A stretch of DNA of 64,000 bases from Denitratimonas tolerans (GTDB lineage: Bacteria > Pseudomonadota > Gammaproteobacteria > Xanthomonadales > Xanthomonadaceae): NCBI RefSeq assembly GCF_037203605.1, contig NZ_JBBDHC010000009.1, forward strand, positions 62,001 through 126,000. Direction: 5' to 3'. Below, in pieces: positions 1 through 10,570 of the stretch (the first letter of the stretch is position 1; every line of letters begins with the position of its first letter). The notes beneath the pieces are model-generated. The model searched no databases. It was not told the DNA's origin and saw nothing but the letters and a program-made list of their open reading frames with translations. The position numbers and the translations under genes were made by a program.

Positions 1-2416
1 GGCGGTTGCGGTGCCAGACGATGCCCTCCTCGAAGCCGTATTCCAGCGTGGCCACCTGCGACACCGGCACCGCGCGCCCGTTGGCGGTGGGTACGGCGAG
101 CGAACCGAGCAGGGAGAGCCGCGCGCGCTCCTGCTCGGGGCCGCGCAGGAGGATCTGGATCAGCTCGTTGTCCTCGCGGTAGGTGCTGACCTCCAGCCCG
201 GAGAGCGAGCTTTGCAGGAAGCGCGCCAGGTGCGCGGAGCTGACCCCGAGGGCGCGCGCGCGTTCCTGGTCGAGCACCAGGCGCACCACCTTGCTGGGCT
301 CCTCCCAGTCGAGGTTGACGTTGCTGACGTGCGGATTACTGCGCACCCGTTCGGCCACTTCGCGCGCCAGCGCGCGGGCCGTGTCGATGTGCTCGCCCGA
401 GACCCGGAATTGCACCGGGTAGCCGACCGGCGGGCCGTTCTCCAGCCGCGTCACGCGCCCGCGCAGGGCGGTGAACTCGGTTGCGAGCGTGTCGATCAGG
501 GCGCGCCGCACGGTCTCGCGCTCTTCCACGCCCCGGGTCAGCACCACGAACTGCGCGAAACTGGTCTGCGGCAGCTGCTGGTCCAGCGGCAGGTAGAAGC
601 GCGGCGAGCCGGTGCCGACGTAGGCGACGTAGTTTTCGACCCCGTCCATCGCGGCCAGCCTGCGCTCCAGCCGCTCCACCTGCGCCTGGGTGGCCGGCAG
701 CGAGGCCCCTTCTTCCAGCTTGAGGTCGACCAGGAGCTCGGGTCGCGTGGACGAGGGAAAGAACTGCTGGGGCACGAAGCGGAACAGCGCGACCGCGGAC
801 ACGAGCAGGGCCAGCGTGCCGGCGAGCACCAGCCAGCGCCGGCGCATCGCGCCCTGCACCAGGGCGCGAAAGCGGCGGTAGAAGGCGGTGTCGTAGGGGT
901 CGTGTGCGCTTCCCTCGCCGCCGCGCGGCTCAGGCAGGAACTTGTCGCCCAGATAGGGCACGAACACCACCGCCGCGACCCAGCTCAGCAGGAGCGCGAT
1001 CGTCACCACCTGGAAGATCGAGCGGGTGTATTCGCCGGTGGCCGAGGCCGCGGTCGCGATGGGCAGGAAACCCGCCGCGGTGATGAGGGTTCCGGTCAGC
1101 ATCGGGAACGCGGTGCTGGTCCAGGCGAAGCTCGCCGCACGCAGGCGGTCGTAGCCCTGCTCCATCTTCACCGCCATCATCTCGATGGCGATGATGGCGT
1201 CGTCCACCAGGAGACCCAGCGCCAGCACCAGCGCGCCGAGCGAGGTCTTGTGCAGGCCGATGCCGAAAAAGTGCATCGCGGCGAAGGTCATCGCCAGCAC
1301 CAGCGGGATCGACAGCGCCACCACCAGGCCGGTGCGCAGCCCGAGCGAGAAGAAGCACACCAGCAGCACGATCGCCACCGCCTCGGCCAGCACCCGCACG
1401 AATTCGCCGACCGAGTCACGCACCGCAGCGGGCTGGTCGGAAACCTTGCGCAGCTGCATGCCCACCGGCAGGGTCTGCTGCAGGCGCGCCAGCTCGGCGT
1501 CGAGTGTCTTGCCGAGTTTGAGGATGTCGCCGCCTTCGCGCATCGAGACCGCCAGCCCCAGCGCGTTCTCGCCCATGAAGCGCATCTGCGGTGCGGGCGG
1601 ATCGGAGAAGCCGCGCCACACCCGCGCCACGTCGTCGAGCCGGAAGCTGCGGTCGCCGACGCGGATCGGGAACGCGGCGATGTCCTCGACCCGCTCGAAG
1701 CGCCCGGAGACACGCAGCTGCACGCGTTCGTCCGGGGTTTCGAAAAAGCCCGCCGGGAGGATGGCGTTCTGTTCGTCGAGCGCGCGCTGGATGGCGTCGA
1801 GCGGAATGCCCAGGGTGGCGAGCTTGGTGTTGGACAGTTCGATCCAGATCTTTTCCGCCTGCAGCCCGATCAGCTCGACCTTGGCCACGTCGGGCACGCG
1901 CTGCAGCTCGATCTCGAGGCGGTCGGCGTAGTCCTTGAGCACGGCGTAGTCGAAGCCGTCGCCGGTGATGGCGTAGATGTTGCCGAAGGTGTCGCCGAAC
2001 TCGTCGTTGAAGAACGGCCCGATCACGCCGGCGGGCAGGGTGGCGCGGATGTCGCCGGCTTTCTTGCGTACCTGGTACCAGAGCTCGGGCAGCTCGCGCG
2101 AGGTCATGGAATCCTTCGCCATGAAGATCACCTGCGATTCGCCCGGCCGCGAGTAGGCGCGGATGGACTCGTAGCGCCCGGTCTCCATCAGCTTGCGCTC
2201 GATGCGGTCGGTCACCTGGCGGCTGACCTCCTCGGCGGTGGCGCCTGGCCACAGGGTGCGTACCACCATGGCGCGGAAGGTGAAGGGCGGGTCTTCGCTC
2301 TGCCCGAGGCGGCCGTAGGAGATCGCGCCGAGCACGCCGAACAGGAGGATCGCGTAGAGCACCAGCGAGCGGTGCCGCAGCGCCCAGGCGGAAAGGTTGA
2401 AGCCGCCGGTATCCAT
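1..2416 (-). CDS. RND efflux permease (partial, C-terminus beyond window)
   Basis: Inner-membrane proton-driven RND transporter that would pair with the adjacent adaptor and an outer-membrane channel to export drugs or other small molecules. About 805 N-terminal residues lie in the window; families of this type run to about 1,020-1,050, so the second membrane half is missing. The N-terminus MDTGGFNLSAWALRHRSLV leads into TM1 and then the first periplasmic porter region (GDTFGNIYAITG). The TM4 signature GLLVDDAIIAIE carries the Asp-Asp pair of the proton relay. The ATG overlaps the adaptor stop codon (ATGA), so the two genes are translationally coupled. The gene is probably repressed by the divergent TetR protein. 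Substrate cannot be read from sequence. Confidence 0.93.
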   Translation of the reverse strand, partial: MDTGGFNLSAWALRHRSLVLYAILLFGVLGAISYGRLGQSEDPPFTFRAMVVRTLWPGATAEEVSRQVTDRIERKLMETGRYESIRAYSRPGESQVIFMAKDSMTSRELPELWYQVRKKAGDIRATLPAGVIGPFFNDEFGDTFGNIYAITGDGFDYAVLKDYADRLEIELQRVPDVAKVELIGLQAEKIWIELSNTKLATLGIPLDAIQRALDEQNAILPAGFFETPDERVQLRVSGRFERVEDIAAFPIRVGDRSFRLDDVARVWRGFSDPPAPQMRFMGENALGLAVSMREGGDILKLGKTLDAELARLQQTLPVGMQLRKVSDQPAAVRDSVGEFVRVLAEAVAIVLLVCFFSLGLRTGLVVALSIPLVLAMTFAAMHFFGIGLHKTSLGALVLALGLLVDDAIIAIEMMAVKMEQGYDRLRAASFAWTSTAFPMLTGTLITAAGFLPIATAASATGEYTRSIFQVVTIALLLSWVAAVVFVPYLGDKFLPEPRGGEGSAHDPYDTAFYRRFRALVQGAMRRRWLVLAGTLALLVSAVALFRFVPQQFFPSSTRPELLVDLKLEEGASLPATQAQVERLERRLAAMDGVENYVAYVGTGSPRFYLPLDQQLPQTSFAQFVVLTRGVEERETVRRALIDTLATEFTALRGRVTRLENGPPVGYPVQFRVSGEHIDTARALAREVAERVRSNPHVSNVNLDWEEPSKVVRLVLDQERARALGVSSAHLARFLQSSLSGLEVSTYREDNELIQILLRGPEQERARLSLLGSLAVPTANGRAVPVSQVATLEYGFEEGIVWHRNR

Positions 2417-3540
2417 CACGGTGCCGCCGTGAGTTTGACCGGGCGGTTGTCGCGGTCGATCGGCTGCAGCCGCTGGCCTTCGGCGATCAGGTGCACGCCG
2501 CCGCTGACCACCCAGTCGCTGGTGAAAAGCCCGTCGCTGACGACCGCCTCGCGCTCGCCCCAGGCGGCCACGGAAACCGTGCGGCGGATAGCGCGCGCGG
2601 TGGCCGGATCGAGCACCCAGACGAAGGCCTCGCCCGCTTCGCCGCCGACCGCCGACAGCGGAACCGAGAGCCGCGCCGCATCGCCCTCGACCAGATAGAC
2701 GCGCGCACTCTGGCCCAGGTCCACGGGAACGGAAGCGGGCGCGTTGAACGCGACCCGCGCCGCGAAGGTGCGCGCCTGCGGGTCGGCCGCCGGCGACAGC
2801 TCGCGCACCGCGCCGGGCCAGCGCTCGCCGCTGCGCGACCACAGTTCCACCGCGACCGGCGTGCCGACGGCCGCGCGCCCGACCTGCGTCTCGGGGACGC
2901 TGATCGCCACTTCACGCGCGCCGTCCACCGCCAGGGTGAACACCGCCTGCCCGGCCGCGACCACCTGCCCGGCTTCGGCCAGGCGCGCGGCGATCACGCC
3001 GGCGGCGGGTGCGTGAAGCTGCGCGTAGTCGCGCTGGTTCTGCGTCACCGCCAGCTGCGCGCGGGCGCTCTCGGCCTGCGCCTGGGCGGCGGCGAAGGTG
3101 GCCTGCTTGGCATCGAAAAGCGACTGGCTGACCAGCCGCCGTTCCAGCATTTCGGCGTAGCGGTCGCGCTCGGCCCGGGCCAGCGCGAGCTCGGCCTCGG
3201 CGGCGCTGAGCTGGGCGCGCACGGCGTCGGCCTGCAGGGTCAGATCCCGCGGATCGAGCTCTGCCAGCACCTCGCCCTCGCGCACGCGCGAGCCGGCGTC
3301 GACGAGGCGACGCGCGATCTTGCCGCCGACCCGGAACGACAGCGCCGGCTCCTCGCGCGCGCGCACTTCGCCGGAAAAAATCTGCAGCGCCGCCGCCGCC
3401 GGCTGCGGCTGCACCACGATCGCGGGGCGGGGCGGCGCGCCGGCGTCGTCATCCGCAGCGCATCCCGCCAGCGCCAGCATCGCCAATCCGAACGCCAGTC
3501 CCAGCGCCGGGCCGGGGGAAAAACGCGCGTGAGCCGCCAT
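2416..3540 (-). CDS. RND efflux periplasmic adaptor (HlyD/MFP family lipoprotein)
   Basis: Membrane-fusion protein linking the permease to an outer-membrane channel; 374 aa. The N-terminal signal ends in a lipobox (LAGC, Cys27), so it should be a lipoprotein. A lipoyl/barrel-sandwich segment (ALSFRVGGKIARRLVDAGS) follows, then a long alpha hairpin rich in Ala/Glu/Gln (about residues 95-165), the returning lipoyl half (APAAGVIAARLAEAGQVV) and beta-barrel regions. The start at 3540 was chosen because it begins the signal peptide and has AAGGGTGG just upstream; a longer frame would run into the regulator. The stop overlaps the permease start. Confidence 0.92.
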   Translation of the reverse strand: MAAHARFSPGPALGLAFGLAMLALAGCAADDDAGAPPRPAIVVQPQPAAAALQIFSGEVRAREEPALSFRVGGKIARRLVDAGSRVREGEVLAELDPRDLTLQADAVRAQLSAAEAELALARAERDRYAEMLERRLVSQSLFDAKQATFAAAQAQAESARAQLAVTQNQRDYAQLHAPAAGVIAARLAEAGQVVAAGQAVFTLAVDGAREVAISVPETQVGRAAVGTPVAVELWSRSGERWPGAVRELSPAADPQARTFAARVAFNAPASVPVDLGQSARVYLVEGDAARLSVPLSAVGGEAGEAFVWVLDPATARAIRRTVSVAAWGEREAVVSDGLFTSDWVVSGGVHLIAEGQRLQPIDRDNRPVKLTAAP

Positions 3541-3564
3541 ACGGGCCACCCTTGAGTAAACTAA

Positions 3565-3600
3565 ACTGATCGGTACATTATATTTTCCGAACCGATCAGT
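3565..3600. promoter_or_regulatory. Palindromic operator between efflux operon and tetR
   Basis: Perfect 10-bp inverted repeat ACTGATCGGT (3565-3574) / ACCGATCAGT (3591-3600) around a 16-bp AT-rich spacer, in the 79-bp gap between the divergent adaptor and TetR genes. The spacer (ACATTATATTTTCCGA) is the most AT-rich stretch nearby and probably holds a promoter. The site is placed to let the TetR protein repress both its own gene and the pump. The repeat is seen directly; binding is inferred. Confidence 0.8.
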
Positions 3601-3619
3601 CCAGTTAATCAGGAAACCC

Positions 3620-4267
3620 ATGCCGAGCGCCCCCTCTCCCCGCCGCCAGGCCGGCCCCGGCCGACCCAAGAGCGCGCAGAAGCGCCGCGCGATCCTGCAG
3701 GCGGCGCAGCGGCTTTTCCTCGCCAACGGGTTCGAGGGCACCAGCGTCGACCAGATCGCCGCGGAAGCCGGCGTGTCCAAGCTCACCGTCTACAGCCACT
3801 TCACCGGCAAGGAGGCGCTGTTCTTCGCCGCAGTGGAAGAGCGCTGCCGCGAGCAGCTGCCCGACGCGCTGTTCGCCACCGCGCTGGCCGGCCCGATCCG
3901 CGATCGGCTGCTGGACATCGGGCTGCGCTTCCACACGCTGCTGGCGAGCGAGGACGCGGTGGCGCTGCACCGCATGCTGATGCGCGATCCGCGCACCGTG
4001 GAGCGCCTCGGCGAGCTGCTCTGGAACGCCGGACCGGCGGTCATCCTGGCCAGTCTGGAGGCCGTCCTGGCAACGGCGGTGGCGCGCCGGGAGCTGGAGA
4101 TCGAGCGCGTGGGCGAGGCCGCGCGGCAGTTCCTCTGGCTGCTCAAGGGCGACATCAACCTGCGCATGCTCTGCGGCCCGGCAGGCGGCGGCCACGGCGA
4201 CGACGACGGCGAAGCGCACGTCGCCTCGGTCGTCACGATGTTCCTGCGCGCCTACGGCCCGCGCTGA
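3620..4267 (+). CDS. TetR/AcrR family transcriptional regulator
   Basis: Likely repressor of the divergent RND pump; 215 aa, normal for the family. After a basic N-terminal tail, the TetR DNA-binding domain is clear: AILQAAQRLFLANGFEGTSV, then the recognition helix region IAAEAGVSKLTVYSHFTGKE (about residues 40-60). The remaining residues form an all-helical ligand/dimer domain without a recognisable ligand signature. AGGAAA lies 6 bases before the ATG. The first bases sit just downstream of the palindrome, consistent with autoregulation. Confidence 0.93.
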   Translation: MPSAPSPRRQAGPGRPKSAQKRRAILQAAQRLFLANGFEGTSVDQIAAEAGVSKLTVYSHFTGKEALFFAAVEERCREQLPDALFATALAGPIRDRLLDIGLRFHTLLASEDAVALHRMLMRDPRTVERLGELLWNAGPAVILASLEAVLATAVARRELEIERVGEAARQFLWLLKGDINLRMLCGPAGGGHGDDDGEAHVASVVTMFLRAYGPR

Positions 4268-4324
4268 GCCGCGCTCCCCGGGACGAAGGTCCAAGCCGCC
4301 GCGCCGCCGCGCGCGGTGCGGCCA

Positions 4325-4333
4325 TGCGATAAT
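4325..4333 (+). promoter_or_regulatory. Candidate extended -10 of hppA
   Basis: TGCGATAAT (TGn plus GATAAT) about 70 bases before the hppA ATG, in an otherwise very GC-rich gap. No good -35 is visible, as expected when an extended -10 is used. Placement is by eye only. Confidence 0.4.
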
Positions 4334-4403
4334 GCCGGACCTTTTGCCCGCGCCGCGACCCGGCGGCGCGGATGTCCTTACATTCACGACACGGGGTTCT
4401 GCG

Positions 4404-6434
<2,031 letters not shown>

Positions 6435-6524
6435 GCCGCGCAATCCCGCACAACCCATGACAACGCAGCCGCCCCGCACCCGCGGGGCCGGCCTGCGACG
6501 GTTGCGCCCTGCAACCCTTCATGC

Positions 6525-6549
6525 GCCCCGGCTTGCCGGGGCTTTTTTT
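6525..6549 (+). terminator. Rho-independent terminator after hppA
   Basis: GCCCCGGC (6525-6532) / GCCGGGGC (6535-6542) perfect 8-bp stem followed by seven T residues (6543-6549), 90 bases after the hppA stop. The rest of the 304-base gap before the next gene (6550-6738) shows no gene; TACTCT at 6695-6700 could be a -10 for the downstream transpeptidase. Confidence 0.9.
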
Positions 6550-6738
6550 ATGGCGTATCACTCGGGTGGCATGAGGCGAAAGCAAGGTCGGCGCGAGTGC
6601 CCGCGCGGCGGTCGGCGCGCGGCCGGAGCGTCCGTCGCGCCATGTGTGGCGCGTGAAGATGAACGCGACAGCGCCGCGTTTTCCGCGGAAAAGGTACTCT
6701 GACCCCCGTTTCCTTTTTCGCCCGCCTTGGCTGCACCC

Positions 6739-7809
6739 ATGTCCACACGCACGTTCCTGCGCCGCTGGCGGCTTCCGGAACTTCTCGCCGCCATCGCCAC
6801 CGTGGCCGTCGCCAGCCTGGCGTTCGCCCAGTCCGACACGGGCGTCGGCCGCGGCGATGGACTGCAGCCCGGCGAGTTCCTCTGGCATCCCGAGGTCGCA
6901 CCGGCCGGGCCGGTGGTGCTGGTGGTCAGCCTCGACGAGCAGCGCGCCTACGTCTACCGCAACGGCATTGCGATCGGCGTGTCGACGATCAGCTCGGGCA
7001 AGGCGGGCAAGGAAACCCCGCCCGGCGTGTTCACCATCCTGCAGAAGAAGCGCGAGCACTACTCCAACCTCTACGACAACGCGCCGATGCCGTACATGCA
7101 GCGGCTGACCTGGGACGGCATCGCGCTGCACGGCGGACGGCTGCCCGGCTACCCGGCCTCGCAGGGCTGCGTGCGGCTGCCGCAGGAGTTCGCGGCGAAG
7201 CTGTTCACCGTCACCCGGACCGGGGACACGGTGGTGGTGGCCGAAGGCAAGTCGTCGGCGGCCAGCCTGGTGCATCCGGCCGTGCTCGCGCCGATCGCGG
7301 GCACCGGCGAACCCGCGCCGGCCACGCTACGCGTCGGCGACGCGCCGACCTGGGACGAAAGCCTTTCGCCCGAGGGGCCGGTGAGCGTGCTGGTCAGCCT
7401 GGCGGATCGGCGCATCTTCGTATTGCGCAACGGCGTCGCGATCGGCGAGGCACCGCTCCAGGTCGAGCCGGGCTTCGGCATCGGCGGCACGGTGCTGATG
7501 GTGATGGGCAGCGAAACCGGACGCGCGCCCGGTCCGCGCGATCCGGTCCACGACCGGCACCGCTGGAGCGCCTATCCGATCCACGGACTCGACGCCGGCG
7601 CGCTGGCGATGCTGCAGCTGCAGCTGCAGGGCCAGCCGCTGCGGGCGGACGCGGACTTCGCCCGACAGGTGCGCGGCGTACTTGCGCCCGGGGCCACGGT
7701 CCTGCTCACGGACCTGCCCGCGGTTCGTGCGCCGCTCGCCGGGTCGCCCCTCGAGCCGCTGCTGGAATCGGGGCCCGAAGCGTCCGCCCCCGTGGCGGAT
7801 GGAGACTGA
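6739..7809 (+). CDS. L,D-transpeptidase with a second, degenerate YkuD-like half
   Basis: Secreted YkuD-fold enzyme predicted to cross-link or anchor peptidoglycan in the periplasm; 356 aa. Signal peptide about residues 1-30 (ends ...SLAFA). The first domain (about 57-170) has the full active-site pattern: HGG (His131) and SQGCVRLP (Cys144, Arg146). The second half (about 214-325) repeats the opening of the first, PVSVLVSLADRRIFVLRNGVAIG against PVVLVVSLDEQRAYVYRNGIAIG once split by position, and keeps a HG (IHG, about 282) but has no Cys motif. It is probably a non-catalytic duplicate used for binding. ATG 6739 was preferred to a TTG at 6727. Another YkuD-fold gene follows 45 bases on. Confidence 0.88.
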   Translation: MSTRTFLRRWRLPELLAAIATVAVASLAFAQSDTGVGRGDGLQPGEFLWHPEVAPAGPVVLVVSLDEQRAYVYRNGIAIGVSTISSGKAGKETPPGVFTILQKKREHYSNLYDNAPMPYMQRLTWDGIALHGGRLPGYPASQGCVRLPQEFAAKLFTVTRTGDTVVVAEGKSSAASLVHPAVLAPIAGTGEPAPATLRVGDAPTWDESLSPEGPVSVLVSLADRRIFVLRNGVAIGEAPLQVEPGFGIGGTVLMVMGSETGRAPGPRDPVHDRHRWSAYPIHGLDAGALAMLQLQLQGQPLRADADFARQVRGVLAPGATVLLTDLPAVRAPLAGSPLEPLLESGPEASAPVADGD

Positions 7810-7841
7810 ATACGGCCCCGGCCGGCATCTTGCGCGGCTGC

Positions 7842-7847
7842 TATCCT
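7842..7847 (+). promoter_or_regulatory. Candidate -10 (TATCCT) for the following gene
   Basis: TATCCT only 7 bases before the ATG at 7855. If used, transcription would begin at or within a base or two of the start codon, giving a leaderless message. No Shine-Dalgarno sequence is visible there. Low certainty. Confidence 0.3.
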
Positions 7848-7854
7848 TCCCCCG

Positions 7855-8625
7855 ATGCCCTGTTTTCGCCCCCTCGCGCTGCTGCTGGCGGTCGCCCTCG
7901 CGATCGCCGACGCTGGTGCCACCAATACCTCGCGTCTCGATCCGATGACCGAAGCCCTCGCCCGCAGCGCGCCCGCGCTCGATCGCGGGGTTCTGGATCT
8001 GGCCGCGCGCGCCATGTCCTGCGCGCTCAGGCAGCCCGGTGCCGCGCTGCGGCCACGGACGCTGAGCGTGATCGACTTCTCCCGGCCCTCCACCGAGCCG
8101 CGGCTCTGGGTCTTCGACCTCGAGCGCCCGGGTCTGCTGTTCGAGGAATGGGTCGCCCACGGCCGCAATACCGGCGGGAACATGGCGACCGCGTTCTCGA
8201 ACCGCTCGGGCAGCTACATGTCCAGTCTGGGTGGTTTCCAGACCCAGGAAACCTATGTCGGGGCGAACGGCTATTCGCTGCGCCTGCGTGGTCTGGAACC
8301 GGGTTTCAACGACCTTGCCCGCGAACGCGCGATCGTCATCCACGGCGCGCCCTACGTGAATCCGCTCGTGGCCGGCACCCAGGGCCGGCTCGGGCGCAGC
8401 CTCGGCTGCCCGGCGGTACGGCCGGCGGTCGCGCGCGAGCTGATCGATTCGATCAGCGACGGTTCCTTCATGTTCGCCTACTTCCCCGATGAGGAATGGC
8501 TGGAGAAATCGGCGCTGCTGGCCGATGACTGCGGCACCTTGCAGCAGGCGATGGCGGCGTCTGCGGCGCGGCCGCGGGAACAGGGGGCAGAGTACCTTTT
8601 CCAGGAAATGGCGCTGCCTGATTGA
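7855..8625 (+). CDS. Murein L,D-transpeptidase catalytic-domain family protein (YkuD_2 type)
   Basis: Predicted exported protein of 256 aa with a signal peptide (about residues 1-22, ending ADAG). It fits the family annotated as 'murein L,D-transpeptidase catalytic domain': WVAHGRNTGGNMATAFSN, then VIHGAPYVN (His) and GRSLGCPAVRP (Cys) as the likely catalytic pair, in the same order as the SxGCxR motif of classical YkuD enzymes. Its exact peptidoglycan reaction is unknown. It follows another YkuD-fold gene in the same direction and may share transcription with it, though a -10-like TATCCT directly precedes it. A 7-bp hairpin (8627-8646) sits just after the stop but lacks a T-run. Confidence 0.85.
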   Translation: MPCFRPLALLLAVALAIADAGATNTSRLDPMTEALARSAPALDRGVLDLAARAMSCALRQPGAALRPRTLSVIDFSRPSTEPRLWVFDLERPGLLFEEWVAHGRNTGGNMATAFSNRSGSYMSSLGGFQTQETYVGANGYSLRLRGLEPGFNDLARERAIVIHGAPYVNPLVAGTQGRLGRSLGCPAVRPAVARELIDSISDGSFMFAYFPDEEWLEKSALLADDCGTLQQAMAASAARPREQGAEYLFQEMALPD

Positions 8626-8775
8626 CCCTCGTCCCTGAAGACGAGGCCGGATCGGCTCGGAGCGCGCGCCGATCCGCCGTCTGCGCAAGGCGTTGAAACC
8701 GCCTCGAACGCGGCGAAGCCATTGTTGCGAGGGGGCGCGGGATGCGCCGATGATGCGGTGCAGCAAACAATCCCG

Positions 8776-8781
8776 TATCCT
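8776..8781 (+). promoter_or_regulatory. Candidate -10 (TATCCT) of ppa
   Basis: TATCCT about 62 bases before the ppa ATG in the 218-base gap after the YkuD_2 gene. The same hexamer occurs before several other genes here. No convincing -35 was found. Confidence 0.3.
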
Positions 8782-8843
8782 CTGCCGCATTCCAGGTCGC
8801 GCGGCGCTGCGCGGCAGTTTGTCCACTAGCCAAGGAGCCTGCC

Positions 8844-9401
8844 ATGGGATTGGGTCTGGTCGATGCCGGCCGCGACGTGCCGAGCGAAATCAACGTCATC
8901 ATCGAAATCCCCAAGGATTCCGAGCCGGTCAAGTACGAGGTCGACAAGGCCTCGGGCGCGATGTTCGTGGACCGCATCCTCTCCACCCCGATGCGCTATC
9001 CCTGCAACTACGGCTATGTGCCGCGCACCCTGGGCGGCGACGGCGATCCGGTGGACGTGATGGTGATTCTGCCCCTGCCGCTGGTGACCGGCTGCGTGGT
9101 GCGCTGCCGCCCGGTGGGCGTGCTGCAGATGACCGACGAGGCCGGCCGCGACGAGAAGATCCTCGCCGTGCCGGTCGGCAAGATCTTCGCCGGCTACGCC
9201 CATATCGAGGACATCGGACAGGTCTCGCCGCACTGGCTCGAGCGCATCGGCCACTTCTTCGAGCACTACAAGGACCTGGAAAAGGGCAAGTGGGTGCGCG
9301 TGGAAGGCTGGGGCGATGCGGCGGCGGCGCGGCAGGAGATCCTCGAATCGCAGCGTCGCTACGAAGCGGCCCCGGCGCACCAGAAGCCGCCGGCGCGCTG
9401 A
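8844..9401 (+). CDS. ppa: Inorganic pyrophosphatase (family I, soluble)
   Basis: Cytoplasmic Mg2+-dependent hydrolysis of PPi to phosphate, pulling biosynthetic reactions forward. 185 aa, typical bacterial hexameric size. The family signature DGDPVD carries the metal-binding aspartates; other conserved stretches are YEVDKASGAMFVDR, MRYPCNYGYVPRT and KWVRVEGWG near the C-terminus. AAGGAG lies 8 bases upstream of the ATG. It stands alone, convergent with the DUF2333 gene 30 bases downstream. With hppA close by, the organism has both dissipative and energy-conserving PPi hydrolysis. Confidence 0.97.
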   Translation: MGLGLVDAGRDVPSEINVIIEIPKDSEPVKYEVDKASGAMFVDRILSTPMRYPCNYGYVPRTLGGDGDPVDVMVILPLPLVTGCVVRCRPVGVLQMTDEAGRDEKILAVPVGKIFAGYAHIEDIGQVSPHWLERIGHFFEHYKDLEKGKWVRVEGWGDAAAARQEILESQRRYEAAPAHQKPPAR

Positions 9402-9431
9402 TCCGAAGGCGCGGGGCGCGCGCTGCTCGCC

Positions 9432-10439
9432 TCAGCCGCGCTCCAGCAGGCGGCGCAGATCGATGATGGCGGCGTTGGCGCGCGAGATGTAGTTGGCCAT
9501 CACCAGCGAGTGGTTGGCGAAGAAGCCGAACGGCGTGCCGTTGAGCACGATCGGACTGCCCAGCGGTGCCTGGGTGTCCTCCAGCTCGCGGATGATCTGG
9601 CGCAGGCTAACCAGCGCGTTCTTGTCGCGCAGCACGCGGTCGAAGTCCACCTCCACGGCCTTGAGGAAGTGCAGCAGCGCCCAGGTCGACCCGCGCGCCT
9701 CGTAGAACACGTCGTCGATTTTCGTCCACGGCGTGCGGACCACGGTCAGCCCGTCCGGGCCAACCTCGCCGCTGCTGTCCGGATCGGTGTCCAGCACCGC
9801 CTGCCCGGCGCTGGTGGACAGGCGCTGGGAGAGCGAGCCCAGGCGCTTTTCCACGATCGCCAGCCAGTCGGCCAGGTTGTCGGCGCGGGCGTAGAAGTGG
9901 GCGTTGCCGCCGGGGGCTTCGATGCGCGCCAGATACGCTTCCACGCGCGCGATGCCCTTGCGGTACTGGCTCTCGCTCGAGGGCAGCAGCCAGCGATCAT
10001 TGGGCGAGGAAAACAGCGGGTCGGCCTCGGCCAGGTCGACATCTTCCACGCTCTGGGTTTGCGAGCGGGAAAAATCGTTGCGCATCGCCTTGGCCAGGTC
10101 GCGCACCTGCACCAGCGCACCGAACTCCCAGTTGGGCATGTTGTCCATCAGCACGCCGGGCGGCAGCTTGTCGTTGGAAAGGTAGCCGCCGCGCTTGTCC
10201 AGGAGCGTGCCGGCCACGCGCGCGAGCGAGCGCACCATCGCGCCGCCGGTTACCGGCGGGCCGCTGCGCGCCGGCGCGGTTTCGACGGACGTGCCGGGGG
10301 CATCGAACAGCGAGGGCTCGTGGTCCCACCACCACATCAGCGCCAGGGTGGCCAGAATATACGCGCCGCCCAGCACCGTGCCGAGGTGGATGAAAAGGTG
10401 GCTGCGTCTGCCGCGGCGCGGGCTGATCGCATCGCTCAT
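9432..10439 (-). CDS. DUF2333 family inner-membrane protein
   Basis: 335-aa protein of unknown function matching the DUF2333 family found in gammaproteobacteria. A basic cytoplasmic tail is followed by one membrane segment (about residues 16-38, HLGTVLGGAYILATLALMWW) and a large periplasmic helical domain. Conserved-looking features include TGGAMVRSLARVAGTLLDKRGGYLSND and a C-terminal NHSLVMANYISRANAAIID. Start 10439 has GGAGA 8 bases upstream; a longer frame to 10586 has no supporting signal. It is divergent from the DUF349 gene and convergent with ppa. Confidence 0.83.
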   Translation of the reverse strand: MSDAISPRRGRRSHLFIHLGTVLGGAYILATLALMWWWDHEPSLFDAPGTSVETAPARSGPPVTGGAMVRSLARVAGTLLDKRGGYLSNDKLPPGVLMDNMPNWEFGALVQVRDLAKAMRNDFSRSQTQSVEDVDLAEADPLFSSPNDRWLLPSSESQYRKGIARVEAYLARIEAPGGNAHFYARADNLADWLAIVEKRLGSLSQRLSTSAGQAVLDTDPDSSGEVGPDGLTVVRTPWTKIDDVFYEARGSTWALLHFLKAVEVDFDRVLRDKNALVSLRQIIRELEDTQAPLGSPIVLNGTPFGFFANHSLVMANYISRANAAIIDLRRLLERG

Positions 10440-10570
10440 GGAAAATCTCCGGTGACCGGTGGCCATAGCGTAACCCCATCCGGCATCCGGCGAGCGCGGG
10501 TTCGTGTTACAAGGCCTTCCCTCGCCGCCGCGTGCGGCCGGCCCGTTCCGCTGATCGAGATCCTTCCGAC

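Noticed and set aside
11..2698. 895-aa plus-strand open frame
   Set aside because: It is the GC-rich mirror of the RND permease and adaptor; its protein is low-complexity Arg/His/Gly/Ala and matches nothing, while the minus strand reads a clear RND protein.
8627..8646. Terminator after the YkuD_2 gene
   Set aside because: A 7-bp CCTCGTC/GACGAGG hairpin is present but nothing T-rich follows.
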